Below are positions 17,216 to 25,369 of a stretch of 64,000 bases of DNA, piece by piece (the stretch's first letter is position 1; each line of letters opens with the position of its first letter). The position numbers and the translations under genes were made by a program. A model generated the notes under the pieces. It did not search any database. It saw nothing but the letters and a program-made list of their open reading frames with translations, and was not told the origin of the DNA. This DNA is from Acidobacteriota bacterium (lineage in GTDB: Bacteria; Acidobacteriota; Blastocatellia; RBC074). The stretch lies in assembly GCA_016196035.1 (NCBI GenBank), contig JACPYM010000020.1, positions 82,564-146,563 of the forward strand, in the 5' to 3' direction.

Positions 17216-18364
17216 GTGGAACATCTTTCTTTTGAAGTCATCCAAACAGACAACCAATCGCAAGCCCGGCTGGGCCGCCTTGTCACGGCGCATAGCGTAA
17301 TCGAAACACCGGTTTTCATGCCGGTGGGCACGCAGGGGACGGTCAAGGCGTTGACGCAGGAGATGCTGGAACAATTGGATGCGCGGATCATCCTGGGCAA
17401 CACCTATCATCTGTTTTTGCGGCCTGGGCTGGAGGCGCTGCTGGCTTTGGGCGGCTTGCATAAATTCAATGCGTGGCCGCGCTCGTTGCTGACCGACAGT
17501 GGCGGCTTTCAGGTCTTCAGCCTGAGCGACATTCGCAAGCTCAAAGAAGAGGGCGTGGAATTTCGCTCGCATCTGGACGGCTCGAAACAGTTCCTCTCGC
17601 CCGAAATCTCAATGCGGATGCAACACGCTTTGGGGTCAGACATTGTGATGTGTTTTGACGAGTGCACGCCGTATCCATCAACGCATGAACAAGTGCGCCA
17701 GTCGCTGGAATTGACTTCGCGCTGGGCGGCGCGTTCGCGGGCAGAGTTTGATCGGCTGAAAAATACGCCGGCTTCGAGCGGTCAGGCGATGTCGCTGTTT
17801 GGCATTGTGCAGGGCGGCGTCTTTCAGGATTTGCGGCGGCAGAGTTTGGATGAATTGGTCGGGATTGGCTTTGAAGGCTACGCCATCGGCGGCTTGAGTG
17901 TGGGGGAAGAGAAGTCGCTGATGTATGACACGACCGAGTTCATTGCGCCGCAGATGCCAGTGGACAAGCCGCGCTATCTGATGGGCGTCGGCACGCCCGA
18001 AGATTTGGTCGAATCGGTGGCGCGCGGCGTAGATATGTTTGATTGCGTAATGCCCACGCGGAATGCCCGCAACGGCCAGGTCTTTACGGCAATGGGCAAA
18101 GTGAACATCAAGAACGCCAGGTATGCGCGCGACGAGCGGCCCCTGGATGAAGAGTGCGTGTGCGCTGTTTGCGGTCGTTATTCACGCGCCTATGTGCGGC
18201 ACCTTTATCAAGCCGGTGAGATTTTGGCGAGCATTTTATGCTCCTATCACAACTTGGCCTTCTTCCTTGACACGATGCGGTGCGTGCGGCAAGCTATCGC
18301 GCTTGATGGGTTCGCTCAATTCCGCACAAGCTTCCTAGCAAAATTACAAAGCGGTGCCGATTGA
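17216..18364 (+). CDS. tgt: queuine/preQ1 tRNA-ribosyltransferase
   Basis: Exchanges guanine 34 for preQ1 in tRNAs with GUN anticodons, the step that commits them to queuosine. Family signatures are PVFMPVGTQGTVKALT, GNTYHLFLRPG, the general-acid motif TDSGGFQVFSL, GIVQGG, and the nucleophile region MFDCVMPTRNARNG. The zinc site is CVCAVC followed by H in CSYHNLAFF. Starting at GTG 17216, preceded by GAGGA, the protein has 382 residues, matching the family; the longer frame from 17081 adds 45 unrelated residues. yajC follows after about 110 bases, the frequent bacterial order tgt-yajC-secD-secF. Confidence 0.97.
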   Translation: MEHLSFEVIQTDNQSQARLGRLVTAHSVIETPVFMPVGTQGTVKALTQEMLEQLDARIILGNTYHLFLRPGLEALLALGGLHKFNAWPRSLLTDSGGFQVFSLSDIRKLKEEGVEFRSHLDGSKQFLSPEISMRMQHALGSDIVMCFDECTPYPSTHEQVRQSLELTSRWAARSRAEFDRLKNTPASSGQAMSLFGIVQGGVFQDLRRQSLDELVGIGFEGYAIGGLSVGEEKSLMYDTTEFIAPQMPVDKPRYLMGVGTPEDLVESVARGVDMFDCVMPTRNARNGQVFTAMGKVNIKNARYARDERPLDEECVCAVCGRYSRAYVRHLYQAGEILASILCSYHNLAFFLDTMRCVRQAIALDGFAQFRTSFLAKLQSGAD

Positions 18365-18476
18365 AAAATCGCGGCCCCATTGCGTCTTTTGCGTCTGGCC
18401 GGAGCGACAGGTGAGCGGCTCTTGACGACGACGCAAGACAATCAAATCTTTTAGCAAAGGTAAACCCGCCCCAGTG

Positions 18477-18812
18477 ATGTCATCAACTTTCACTTTGTTC
18501 TTGTTGCAGACACAAGGCGGCGCAGGCAGTTTTCTTTTTAGCCTGTTGCCGATGGCCTTGATCTTTGTGCTGTTCTACTTCCTGATTCTAGGGCCGCAGC
18601 GCAAGCGACAGAAGCAGATGCAGGAATTGCTGGATGGCTTGAAGGTCGGCGATCAGGTGGTGCTGAATGGCGGCTTGACCGGAGTCGTTACACAGTTTTT
18701 GGAGGACAAACGCTATGTGCAGTTGCGCATTTGCGAGAGTCCGGCGGTGCGGGTTAAGGTTTTGCGCAGTGCGATTGCCGAACGCTTGCCCGAATCGGCA
18801 GAGAAAAAATAG
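18477..18812 (+). CDS. yajC: preprotein translocase subunit YajC
   Basis: A 111-residue inner-membrane protein with one N-terminal helix (FLFSLLPMALIFVLFYFLILG) followed directly by the family motif GPQRKRQKQMQELLDGLKVGDQV and a small beta-rich cytoplasmic domain (VVLNGGLTGVV). YajC associates with SecDF to assist the SecYEG channel. GTG at 18474 and ATG at 18477 are adjacent; I took the ATG. The ribosome site is poor (aaagg about 13 bases upstream). secD follows 68 bases later on the same strand. Confidence 0.95.
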   Translation: MSSTFTLFLLQTQGGAGSFLFSLLPMALIFVLFYFLILGPQRKRQKQMQELLDGLKVGDQVVLNGGLTGVVTQFLEDKRYVQLRICESPAVRVKVLRSAIAERLPESAEKK

Positions 18813-18880
18813 TTTTTTTGCAGTTGGAAATTTTGGCTGCTTGCGAAAGCGCGTAGCGGCAACAGTACGGTGGTAAAGCT

Positions 18881-20521
18881 ATGAATAAGAATCTTCGTAC
18901 ACGCGGTATCGTGATCGGTTTGGTCGCGTTCTTCTCTTTACTGATGATGTTTGGGCCGTGGAATCGTCCCAAAGAGGCTGGCAAACTCAAAGCTAGCGAT
19001 TTCATCAAGCTGAAACAGAACCTGGGCGAAAACATCAAACTCGGCCTCGACCTCAAAGGCGGCACGCATTTGGTGTTGCAGGTGCAAACCGATGACGCCC
19101 TCAAAGCGTTGACTGAGGGTAATCAGGCCAAGGCGGTTGAAATCCTGAAGAAGGAGAACATCGTCTATAAGGATGTCAAAGCGCCAACCATCGGCCAAGT
19201 CGTCGTTGAGACAGAAAACACGAACGATCATGACAAGATCAAAGACAAATTGCAGACTGATTTCACCTCAGACTGGGAAGTCCGCACGAATGCCAGTCCC
19301 GCCAGTGTAACTTTCAACTTGAAGACTTCGGCGGCAGACATCATTCGCAAACAAGTGACCGACCAAGAGAAAACGATTATTGAGCAACGCATCAATGCGT
19401 TTGGTGTCGCCGAGCCGACCATCCAACTGCATGGGAGTGAGGAAGACCATCAAATCCTCGTCCAAATGCCGGGTTTGGATAATCCTGATCGCGTGAAGGA
19501 ACTCATCAAGGGCCAATCCAAGCTTGAATTGAAAGCCGTCGTCGGCACTCTTTATAAAACGAAGGAAGAAGCCGAAGCTGCGATAGCTGGCGCGACCGAC
19601 AAGGAAGCGGTGGAGATCAACGAGAAGCGTAACGACGGGTCGAGTGCAATGAATGGCTGGTATGTGGTGGAAAAAATCCCGATCGTTTCCGGCATAGACT
19701 TGCGCAACGCGCAGGGGGTGCCGAATGGGCAGGGGCTGGGCTACAAGGTTAACTTTCAACTCAAGCCCGCCGGGGCCGAAAAATTTGGCACGTGGACAGG
19801 TGCGCACATCGGCACTCAACTCGCCATCGTGCTTGATAGCAAGATCAAGAGCGCACCAACCATACAAGGGCAAATCAGTGATAGCGGCGAGATCACCGGC
19901 AATTTTACGCAACAGGAAGCCGAAGACTTGGGGTTGACGCTCCGTTCAGGTGCGTTGCCAGCTGGGATCAAGTACCTGGAAGAGCGCACCGTCGGCCCCT
20001 CGCTTGGCGCGGATTCGATTCGGCAGGGCATCAATGCCTCGATTTTCGGCTTAGGGTTGGTCATCGTATTTATGTTCTTCTACTACCGCTTCTCAGGCCT
20101 GAACGCGGTGGTGGCGCTGGTGCTGAACCTGATTATTTTGCTAGCCGGGCTGGCACTATTTGGAGCGGTGCTGACGTTACCCGGAATTGCTGGTGTGATT
20201 CTCTCGATCGGTATGGCAGTTGACTCTAACGTGCTGATCTTTGAGCGCATCCGCGAAGAGTTGAAGGCAGGCAAGATTGTTCATTCGGCGATGTCCACGG
20301 GCTTTGACAAGGCGTTGGTGACAATCATTGATACGCACGTGACAACCATCGTGTCTTCGGCGTTTCTCTACTTTTTCGGGACCGGCCCGATTCGCGGCTT
20401 TGCCGTCACACTGACTATTAGTTTGCTGGCAAATCTGTTCACGGCGATTTATGTGTCGCGCTCGATGTTCCTCTGGACGCTCAATCGTGGCGGACGCAAG
20501 GCCGAGAGTATCAGTATTTAA
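18881..20521 (+). CDS. secD: protein translocase subunit SecD
   Basis: A 546-residue inner-membrane RND-family protein that uses the proton gradient to pull exported proteins into the periplasm. The first helix (GIVIGLVAFFSLLMMF) is followed by the conserved LGLDLKGGTHLVLQV motif, a large periplasmic domain (EQRINAFGVAEPTIQ, ILVQMPGLDNPDRVKELI), and a C-terminal group of five helices with the SecD signature VGPSLGADSI, LSIGMAVDSNVLIFERIREEL and GFAVTLTISLLANLFTAIYVSR. Length and motif order match the family. It is followed by secF with an intervening stem-loop. Confidence 0.97.
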   Translation: MNKNLRTRGIVIGLVAFFSLLMMFGPWNRPKEAGKLKASDFIKLKQNLGENIKLGLDLKGGTHLVLQVQTDDALKALTEGNQAKAVEILKKENIVYKDVKAPTIGQVVVETENTNDHDKIKDKLQTDFTSDWEVRTNASPASVTFNLKTSAADIIRKQVTDQEKTIIEQRINAFGVAEPTIQLHGSEEDHQILVQMPGLDNPDRVKELIKGQSKLELKAVVGTLYKTKEEAEAAIAGATDKEAVEINEKRNDGSSAMNGWYVVEKIPIVSGIDLRNAQGVPNGQGLGYKVNFQLKPAGAEKFGTWTGAHIGTQLAIVLDSKIKSAPTIQGQISDSGEITGNFTQQEAEDLGLTLRSGALPAGIKYLEERTVGPSLGADSIRQGINASIFGLGLVIVFMFFYYRFSGLNAVVALVLNLIILLAGLALFGAVLTLPGIAGVILSIGMAVDSNVLIFERIREELKAGKIVHSAMSTGFDKALVTIIDTHVTTIVSSAFLYFFGTGPIRGFAVTLTISLLANLFTAIYVSRSMFLWTLNRGGRKAESISI

Positions 20522-20543
20522 TTTTGCCCGGACTTGGTGTGGA

Positions 20544-20573
20544 AGCGGAAGCTCGCCAGTGGTGGCTTCCGCT
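20544..20573 (+). other. stem-loop between secD and secF
   Basis: Arms at 20544-20552 and 20565-20573 form a nine-base stem. No U run follows, so it looks like an mRNA-stabilising or attenuating hairpin within the operon. Confidence 0.5.
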
Positions 20574-20606
20574 CGCTGAACCAGCGGGATTTATACAGGT
20601 GAAATT

Positions 20607-21983
20607 ATGATTGAGATTTTTAAGCACGCGAACTATGACTTTCTGGGGAAGAAGTACCTTTTCATCGGCCTTTCTTGGGTCCTGATTTTGGCTGGGCTGA
20701 CTTCAGTGCTGTATCGCACCTTCGATAGCAACAAGAGTAACTTCGCCTTCAATATGGGCGTGGACTTTGCGGGTGGCACACTGACCAAGGTCAAATTCAA
20801 AGACAAGCCCGACCTCAACAAGTTGCGCGCGGCAGTCGCGGCACAGGGGATCGAAGCTTCGCAGATCACGCTGCAAGCGGTGGGCGAGGGGATCGGCCAA
20901 GCACCAAAAAACGAAGTGTTCGTGCGCTTGCCCAACTTGGTGACGGTTGTGCGTCAGCCGGGCCAATCCGAAACGTCTGCCAAGGCGACCTCAGACACAG
21001 ATGTCGGCAAACAGAAAGTCATTGCGGCACTGGCGACCTTCAACGACTCTTCGACCAAGGGCAAGATTGACCTAAATAATATCGGCAGAGACGTGTTGCG
21101 TAGCGAATTGAACGCGAAGGCCGGGCTGGATTCCACTCGTGCTGACGATGTCGCTAATCGCATTATCGAATACCGCGACAAACAACGTGGCGGTTTGATC
21201 GCCAGTCTTGACGAGGTCAAAAGCCTGAACGGCATTGAGCCGCAAGTTAGCAGCAAACTGGCGGACAACTTCTTCACGGGCGCTTCGGCGTCGAGAGGCA
21301 CCGAAGCCGTCTCGCCGCAAGTTGGCGCCGATCTGCGCAACCGCGCTGTTTACGTGACGATTGTCGCCTGCATGGGGATGTTGATATTTGTCGCCTTCCG
21401 CTTCAAATCCTGGGGCTTTGGCGTCGGTGCCATCATTGCGGTTTTCCATGACGTGTTGGTGACGTTGGGAATCTTCTCGATCATGCAGTGGGAAATCAAT
21501 CTTACGGTGGTGGCAGCCCTGCTCACACTGGTGGGGTATTCGATGAATGACACGATCGTGATTTTTGATCGTATCCGCGAAATGACGCGTACTAGGCGGC
21601 GTGAAAGCCTGGAAAAGGTCTCCAATGACGCGATCAATCAAACGCTGTCCAGGACGATTATCACCTCTGGGCTGACGTTCCTGACCGTGTTGGCGATGTT
21701 GCTGTTTGGCGGGGAGGTGTTGAAGAGTTTCTCTTGGGCTTTGTTTATTGGCATTATCATCGGCACCTACTCGTCAATATATATCGCCAGCCCTTTTATG
21801 ATCTGGTGGGAAAAATGGCGTGGCGGCAAGAGCGCAGCGCCAACGGCTGCGGCAGTCAATACCTCCGCCGATACGATCAAAACAGGTGCGACCATTGGCA
21901 ATGCTGGTGTGAGACCGGAGATGTTGGCGGCGGCAGGCGTTTCCATCGCGCCTCGCAAAGGCAGTAAGCGCGGGCAGAAATGA
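20607..21983 (+). CDS. secF: protein translocase subunit SecF with an inserted helix-hairpin-helix-like segment
   Basis: Partner of SecD. The N-terminal helix (YLFIGLSWVLILAGLTSVLY) leads to the SecF motif GVDFAGGTLTKVKF. The C-terminal helices carry FKSWGFGVGAIIAVFHDVLVTLG, LLTLVGYSMNDTIVIFDRIRE and NQTLSRTIITSGLTFLTV. At 458 residues it is longer than the roughly 300-320 of E. coli SecF. The extra length sits mainly in the periplasmic loop: residues about 152-228 contain IDLNNIGRDVL, ANRIIEYRD and SLDEVKSLNGIEPQVSSKL, a pattern resembling ComEA-type HhH segments. A Lys/Ala-rich C-terminal tail adds about 45 residues. A strong terminator follows. Confidence 0.95.
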   Translation: MIEIFKHANYDFLGKKYLFIGLSWVLILAGLTSVLYRTFDSNKSNFAFNMGVDFAGGTLTKVKFKDKPDLNKLRAAVAAQGIEASQITLQAVGEGIGQAPKNEVFVRLPNLVTVVRQPGQSETSAKATSDTDVGKQKVIAALATFNDSSTKGKIDLNNIGRDVLRSELNAKAGLDSTRADDVANRIIEYRDKQRGGLIASLDEVKSLNGIEPQVSSKLADNFFTGASASRGTEAVSPQVGADLRNRAVYVTIVACMGMLIFVAFRFKSWGFGVGAIIAVFHDVLVTLGIFSIMQWEINLTVVAALLTLVGYSMNDTIVIFDRIREMTRTRRRESLEKVSNDAINQTLSRTIITSGLTFLTVLAMLLFGGEVLKSFSWALFIGIIIGTYSSIYIASPFMIWWEKWRGGKSAAPTAAAVNTSADTIKTGATIGNAGVRPEMLAAAGVSIAPRKGSKRGQK

Positions 21984-21994
21984 GTATCGGGTTC

Positions 21995-22034
21995 AAAATG
22001 CCAGTTGAAGAAAAGTCTTCAACTGGCATTTTAG
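21995..22034 (+). terminator. rho-independent terminator of the yajC-secDF operon
   Basis: A perfect 16-base stem (21995-22010 with 22017-22032), six-base loop and terminal T residues lie 11 bases after the secF stop. The A-rich left side could also allow termination from the other direction. Confidence 0.9.
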
Positions 22035-22161
22035 TTATCAAAATCACCAGTGGATGTCTTGACTTGAATACAACCCGATAGTAGACTCCCTTGCGTTGCT
22101 GACCCATCACAATCGTAGTATTCACTTTTAGAACATGCAGGAAGAGTTCCTTGGTTGATTG

Positions 22162-22271
22162 CCTATAGCATTTCGGGCGAGCGACTTTCTGGATAAGTCG
22201 AGTTTGCTATCCCACGAAGCCTGCTTATCCGATTCGCCAAAGTTTCACTTTGTCAGTAACGATGCTATAGG
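22162..22271. repeat. MITE-like element with 9-base terminal inverted repeats
   Basis: cctatagca at 22162-22170 and tgctatagg at 22263-22271 bound a 110-base segment with an inner inverted pair (ggataag 22191-22197, cttatcc 22224-22230). No flanking target duplication is evident. The rest of the 22035-22474 gap upstream of the TonB-like gene shows no gene and no promoter I can defend. Confidence 0.5.
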
Positions 22272-22474
22272 ATGGTGCTAGGGTCTGGTTGTTGAATCAC
22301 TTCTTTCATTAACAGTCTCAAAATCTGGTTTTGCTGATTTCTATTTAACTGGGTAACTTGTACCTTGTTTGCGCTTCGTCTAGCTTTGTCTGGATGGTAG
22401 TTTGAGGCGTAGCATCTGGCAAATTTATCCTATTTGATCTATCGGCTTTGCAGTAAACGGAGGGTTACTAAGCT

Positions 22475-23245
22475 ATGTTTGATAGCTTACCTGAATCGTC
22501 AAAGCATACGCAGGATAACACCCGTACTAGCAAGTTTTTTCTAGTGACGGGTCTGATTTATGCTGTGGTTTTGCTGGTAGGTGGAATTGCCTCGATTCTA
22601 TATTTGAATCCGAGTTTGGCGGATGCGCTGGATGTTTCCACGATGCTTGCGCCGCCGCCACCGCCTGCTGCTCCACCACCACCTGCGGCACAACAAGTTA
22701 TCGTTAAAAACACGCCGGCGCCGACAACTTTTACGCCGCCCACCAAACCACCGGAGAAAATTCCTGATCCTACAACTGTGGTGTCACGCCCCGTGGTAGC
22801 GGTATCGCAGGGTGTGCCAGGTGGTGTACCAGGGGGCCAGCCGGGTGGTGTACCAGGTGGTGTAGCCGGGGGAAAAGGTGATGCAGACCCGCCGCCGCCG
22901 CCGCCTCCTCCTCCTCCCAAGCCGACCCCAGAGGCGACTCCAAAACCTGAGCCGCCCAAGCAAATCAAGGTTTCAGGCGGTGTGTTACAAGGCAGCGCAT
23001 TGAATAAAGTGCAGCCGACTTATCCGCCTATCGCAAAGGCTGCGCGCGCATCAGGTGCGGTACAGGTGCAAGTGACGATTTCTGAGGAGGGGCGTGTAAT
23101 TGAAGCCAGTGTCGTCAATGGACACCCATTGCTGCGAGAAGCTGCGCTCCAGGCAGCTAGGCAATGGCGGTTCAAGCCGACCGAGCTTTCAGGTGTGCCA
23201 GTGAAGGTGCAAGGTGTACTGACTTTTAACTTCACGCTGCAATAA
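22475..23245 (+). CDS. energy transducer TonB-like protein
   Basis: A 256-residue TonB-family protein that would transmit proton-motive energy from the ExbB/ExbD motor across the periplasm. A cytoplasmic tail of about 20 residues precedes the single helix (FFLVTGLIYAVVLLVGGIAS). A long Pro-rich linker follows, with poly-Pro tracts, a GVPGG repeat and a Pro/Lys stretch, and then the TonB_C domain (about 170-256) with LNKVQPTYPPIAKAARASG, VQVQVTISEEGRV and AALQAARQWRFKP. GGAGGG about ten bases upstream supports the ATG. Genes for ExbB and two ExbD proteins follow. No TonB-dependent receptor is nearby, so the client is unknown. Confidence 0.93.
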   Translation: MFDSLPESSKHTQDNTRTSKFFLVTGLIYAVVLLVGGIASILYLNPSLADALDVSTMLAPPPPPAAPPPPAAQQVIVKNTPAPTTFTPPTKPPEKIPDPTTVVSRPVVAVSQGVPGGVPGGQPGGVPGGVAGGKGDADPPPPPPPPPPKPTPEATPKPEPPKQIKVSGGVLQGSALNKVQPTYPPIAKAARASGAVQVQVTISEEGRVIEASVVNGHPLLREAALQAARQWRFKPTELSGVPVKVQGVLTFNFTLQ

Positions 23246-23398
23246 ATTGTTTGCAAATTGTAGTCGGAAGTCATTGCCGGGCGGGAACAAATTTGTTCGT
23301 TTTGAGTCTACAGCGGGTAACTTAATTATCCGTTGGTTTACCGGTCAACCCTGGTTGACTATTGAAAATAGTTATCAGATCTGGAGGATTTCGACATC

Positions 23399-24151
23399 AT
23401 GATTTTGCTTAGCCAAATTTGGTTAGCAGTTGCTCCTTTCGCGTTGGCGCTTTTGGCTGAAAGTGCCGACGCCCAGGCCCTTGATTTTTCACTGATGGGC
23501 ATGATCCGTCACTTGGGCGGTGTGGCCTTGGGCGTTGTGGTCATCTTATTGATTATGTCTATCTGGTCAATTGCGATCATGGTCGAGCGATTTTTGACCT
23601 ACAACTCCGCGAAGAATCAATCCCGCGAATTTGCCCCGAAGGTCGCCGCGTCGCTTAAGAACGCGAAGATTGACGAGGCGATTAGCTTGTCCGAGAAGTA
23701 TAAAAAGAGTCACTTGGCGATGGTGCTCAATGCGGGCTTACAGGAATTTCGCGCCCACCAGCTTTCATCCGAGATTTCGGGTGAGGTTGTTGACGCCTCG
23801 AAACGTGCCTTGCAACGCGCCACTGCGATCAAGGTTGCTGAATTCAAGCGTGGCCTGTCAGGCTTGGCAACCATTGGTTCAACCGCGCCGTTCGTGGGAC
23901 TCTTTGGTACAGTGTTTGGGATTATCAACGCCTTCCAAGGTATGCGTAGCGCCGAATCTGCCGGTATCTCGGCGGTGGCGGGTGGTATTGCCGAAGCGCT
24001 TTTCACCACTGCTTTTGGCTTGCTGGTGGCTGTGCCAGCCGTGTGGTTGTTCAATTATTTTGTCAGCAAAGTGGACAACTTTGTGGTGGAGATGGATAAC
24101 TCTTCGGCTGAGCTTGTTGACTACTTTTTGAAGCAGAGAGCAAAACGGTAA
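23399..24151 (+). CDS. ExbB/TolQ/MotA-family proton channel protein
   Basis: A 250-residue inner-membrane subunit of the TonB-energising motor. It shows three hydrophobic stretches: LGGVALGVVVILLIMSIWSIAIMVERF near residue 40, then after a cytoplasmic domain LSGLATIGSTAPFVGLFGTVFGII and GGIAEALFTTAFGLLVAVPAVWLFNYF. The latter two are the classic MotA/ExbB signatures lining the proton path. An early hydrophobic segment with a possible signal-like cleavage (LALLAESADAQA) precedes helix one. GGAGG eleven bases upstream supports the start. It sits between the TonB-like gene and exbD genes; a hairpin follows its stop. Confidence 0.93.
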   Translation: MILLSQIWLAVAPFALALLAESADAQALDFSLMGMIRHLGGVALGVVVILLIMSIWSIAIMVERFLTYNSAKNQSREFAPKVAASLKNAKIDEAISLSEKYKKSHLAMVLNAGLQEFRAHQLSSEISGEVVDASKRALQRATAIKVAEFKRGLSGLATIGSTAPFVGLFGTVFGIINAFQGMRSAESAGISAVAGGIAEALFTTAFGLLVAVPAVWLFNYFVSKVDNFVVEMDNSSAELVDYFLKQRAKR

Positions 24152-24184
24152 CATCCTGGATCAAGTCGAAACCTCCTGATACAT

Positions 24185-24220
24185 GGAGGGGTAAGTGGCT
24201 TTTTTCGTGGTTACCCCTCC
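24185..24220 (+). other. stem-loop between exbB and the first exbD
   Basis: ggaggggtaa at 24185-24194 pairs with ttacccctcc at 24211-24220; the loop holds a T run. Its place in a 176-base gap inside the operon suggests partial termination or RNA processing that could change the ExbB:ExbD ratio. Confidence 0.6.
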
Positions 24221-24285
24221 GTTAAGTTGGTTGCGCTGTCTGGAAATTTTCTATCCCAATCGCGAGCAACATAAGCTTTTGATTT

Positions 24286-24316
24286 GTAAGTGTGTTGTAA
24301 GTGTGTTGTAAGTGTG
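24286..24316 (+). repeat. 11-base tandem repeat next to the exbD ribosome site
   Basis: gtaagtgtgtt occurs at 24286-24296 and 24297-24307, with a third partial copy from 24308 running into the tggagg ribosome site of the exbD gene at 24328. Copy-number change would alter the untranslated leader just upstream of the ribosome site. Confidence 0.7.
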
Positions 24317-24327
24317 GAGGTTAATGT

Positions 24328-24774
24328 ATGGGGATGTCAGCTAGTGGTGCTACCAAGGTAGAGTCGGATATCAACGTTACGCCAATGGTGGATATTATGT
24401 TGGTATTGCTGATTATCTTTATGGTTGTTACGCCGCTGTTACAATCCGGTGTCACAGTTATTTTACCGCGCGGGAAAAATCCTGTCGAAGACGCAAATAT
24501 CACGAAAGATACGGCGGTGGTTATTTCTGTGCCGGAGCCTGGTTTCTTTTACGTCGGGCGCGATCCCATTCCTGGTTCAGACATGCCGAAATTGATTAGT
24601 ACGATCAAGACGAGAATGGATCAACTCAAACCGAGCGATCCGCATGTGGTTTATATCAAGGGCGGGAACAATGTGCCCTATGGTGAAATCGTCAAGGTTG
24701 TTAATGCCATTCGTGACGCTGGGTTCGATCAGCTTGGCTTGGTTTCGGATAAAAAGAAAGTCGGCGAAGAGTAA
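24328..24774 (+). CDS. ExbD/TolR-family biopolymer transport protein (first copy)
   Basis: A 148-residue protein with a short cytoplasmic N-terminus, one membrane helix carrying the conserved proton-binding Asp (INVTPMVDIMLVLLIIFMV) and a periplasmic ExbD domain (VVYIKGGNNVPYGEIVKVVNAIRDAGFDQLGLV). The Asp in MVDIMLVLL is the essential residue of the family. GGAGG precedes the ATG by seven bases, directly after the tandem repeat. A second, sequence-divergent ExbD gene lies 39 bases downstream, so the motor may contain two ExbD types or serve two tasks. Confidence 0.95.
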   Translation: MGMSASGATKVESDINVTPMVDIMLVLLIIFMVVTPLLQSGVTVILPRGKNPVEDANITKDTAVVISVPEPGFFYVGRDPIPGSDMPKLISTIKTRMDQLKPSDPHVVYIKGGNNVPYGEIVKVVNAIRDAGFDQLGLVSDKKKVGEE

Positions 24775-24813
24775 TTCATTTTTCAGTTTTCTTGTTAAAA
24801 AGGAGAAACAGTT

Positions 24814-25242
24814 ATGGCAATGGGTGGCGGTGGAACTGGCGCAACACCATACATCAACGTAACACCTTTGATTGATGTGCTGTTAGTATTGCTGATTATC
24901 TTTATGGTCATCAGCCCGCAAAAGCCGCACCGCTTTGAGACCAAGGTGCCAGAAAAACCGCCTGAAGATCAAAAAGATTCGCCACCAGACCCGTTGAGTT
25001 TGTTGGTCACGATTCCCAAAACAGGTGGCGGTTACAAATTGAATCAGCAGGAAGCCAAAACCTTGCAAGAGTTGCAAGATCAGCTTTTCAAGGCGTTGAA
25101 CGGCCGCCCCAATGATCGTAAAGCGGTATTTATCAAGGGACCTATCGGGTTGCCTTATGGTGAGGTCGTCAAAGTCATTGACGTGGTCACTGCGGCTGGG
25201 GCAGCGCCAATCGGCCTACAGATCGAAGATTTGGAACAGTAA
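24814..25242 (+). CDS. ExbD/TolR-family biopolymer transport protein (second copy)
   Basis: A 142-residue paralogue of the preceding ExbD. It has the same helix motif with its Asp (INVTPLIDVLLVLLIIFMV) after a Gly-rich N-terminus (MAMGGGGTGATP), and a periplasmic domain ending AVFIKGPIGLPYGEVVKVIDVVTAAGAAPIGLQ. The linker differs from copy one, being richer in Pro and Lys (KPHRFETKVPEKPPEDQKDSPPDP in part). AAGGAG precedes the ATG. A TPR lipoprotein gene follows after 127 bases on the same strand. Confidence 0.95.
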   Translation: MAMGGGGTGATPYINVTPLIDVLLVLLIIFMVISPQKPHRFETKVPEKPPEDQKDSPPDPLSLLVTIPKTGGGYKLNQQEAKTLQELQDQLFKALNGRPNDRKAVFIKGPIGLPYGEVVKVIDVVTAAGAAPIGLQIEDLEQ

Positions 25243-25369
25243 TTATCCTAGTAGTAGCAGTACACATTGCTGTAATAACTTTTTCGGCAAGCTTGCTGCC
25301 ATTATTGATTGCCGGCGTCACGCTGGTTAATGCCTAAAATATTCTTGCACAGGGAGAATTCCGAAGACT

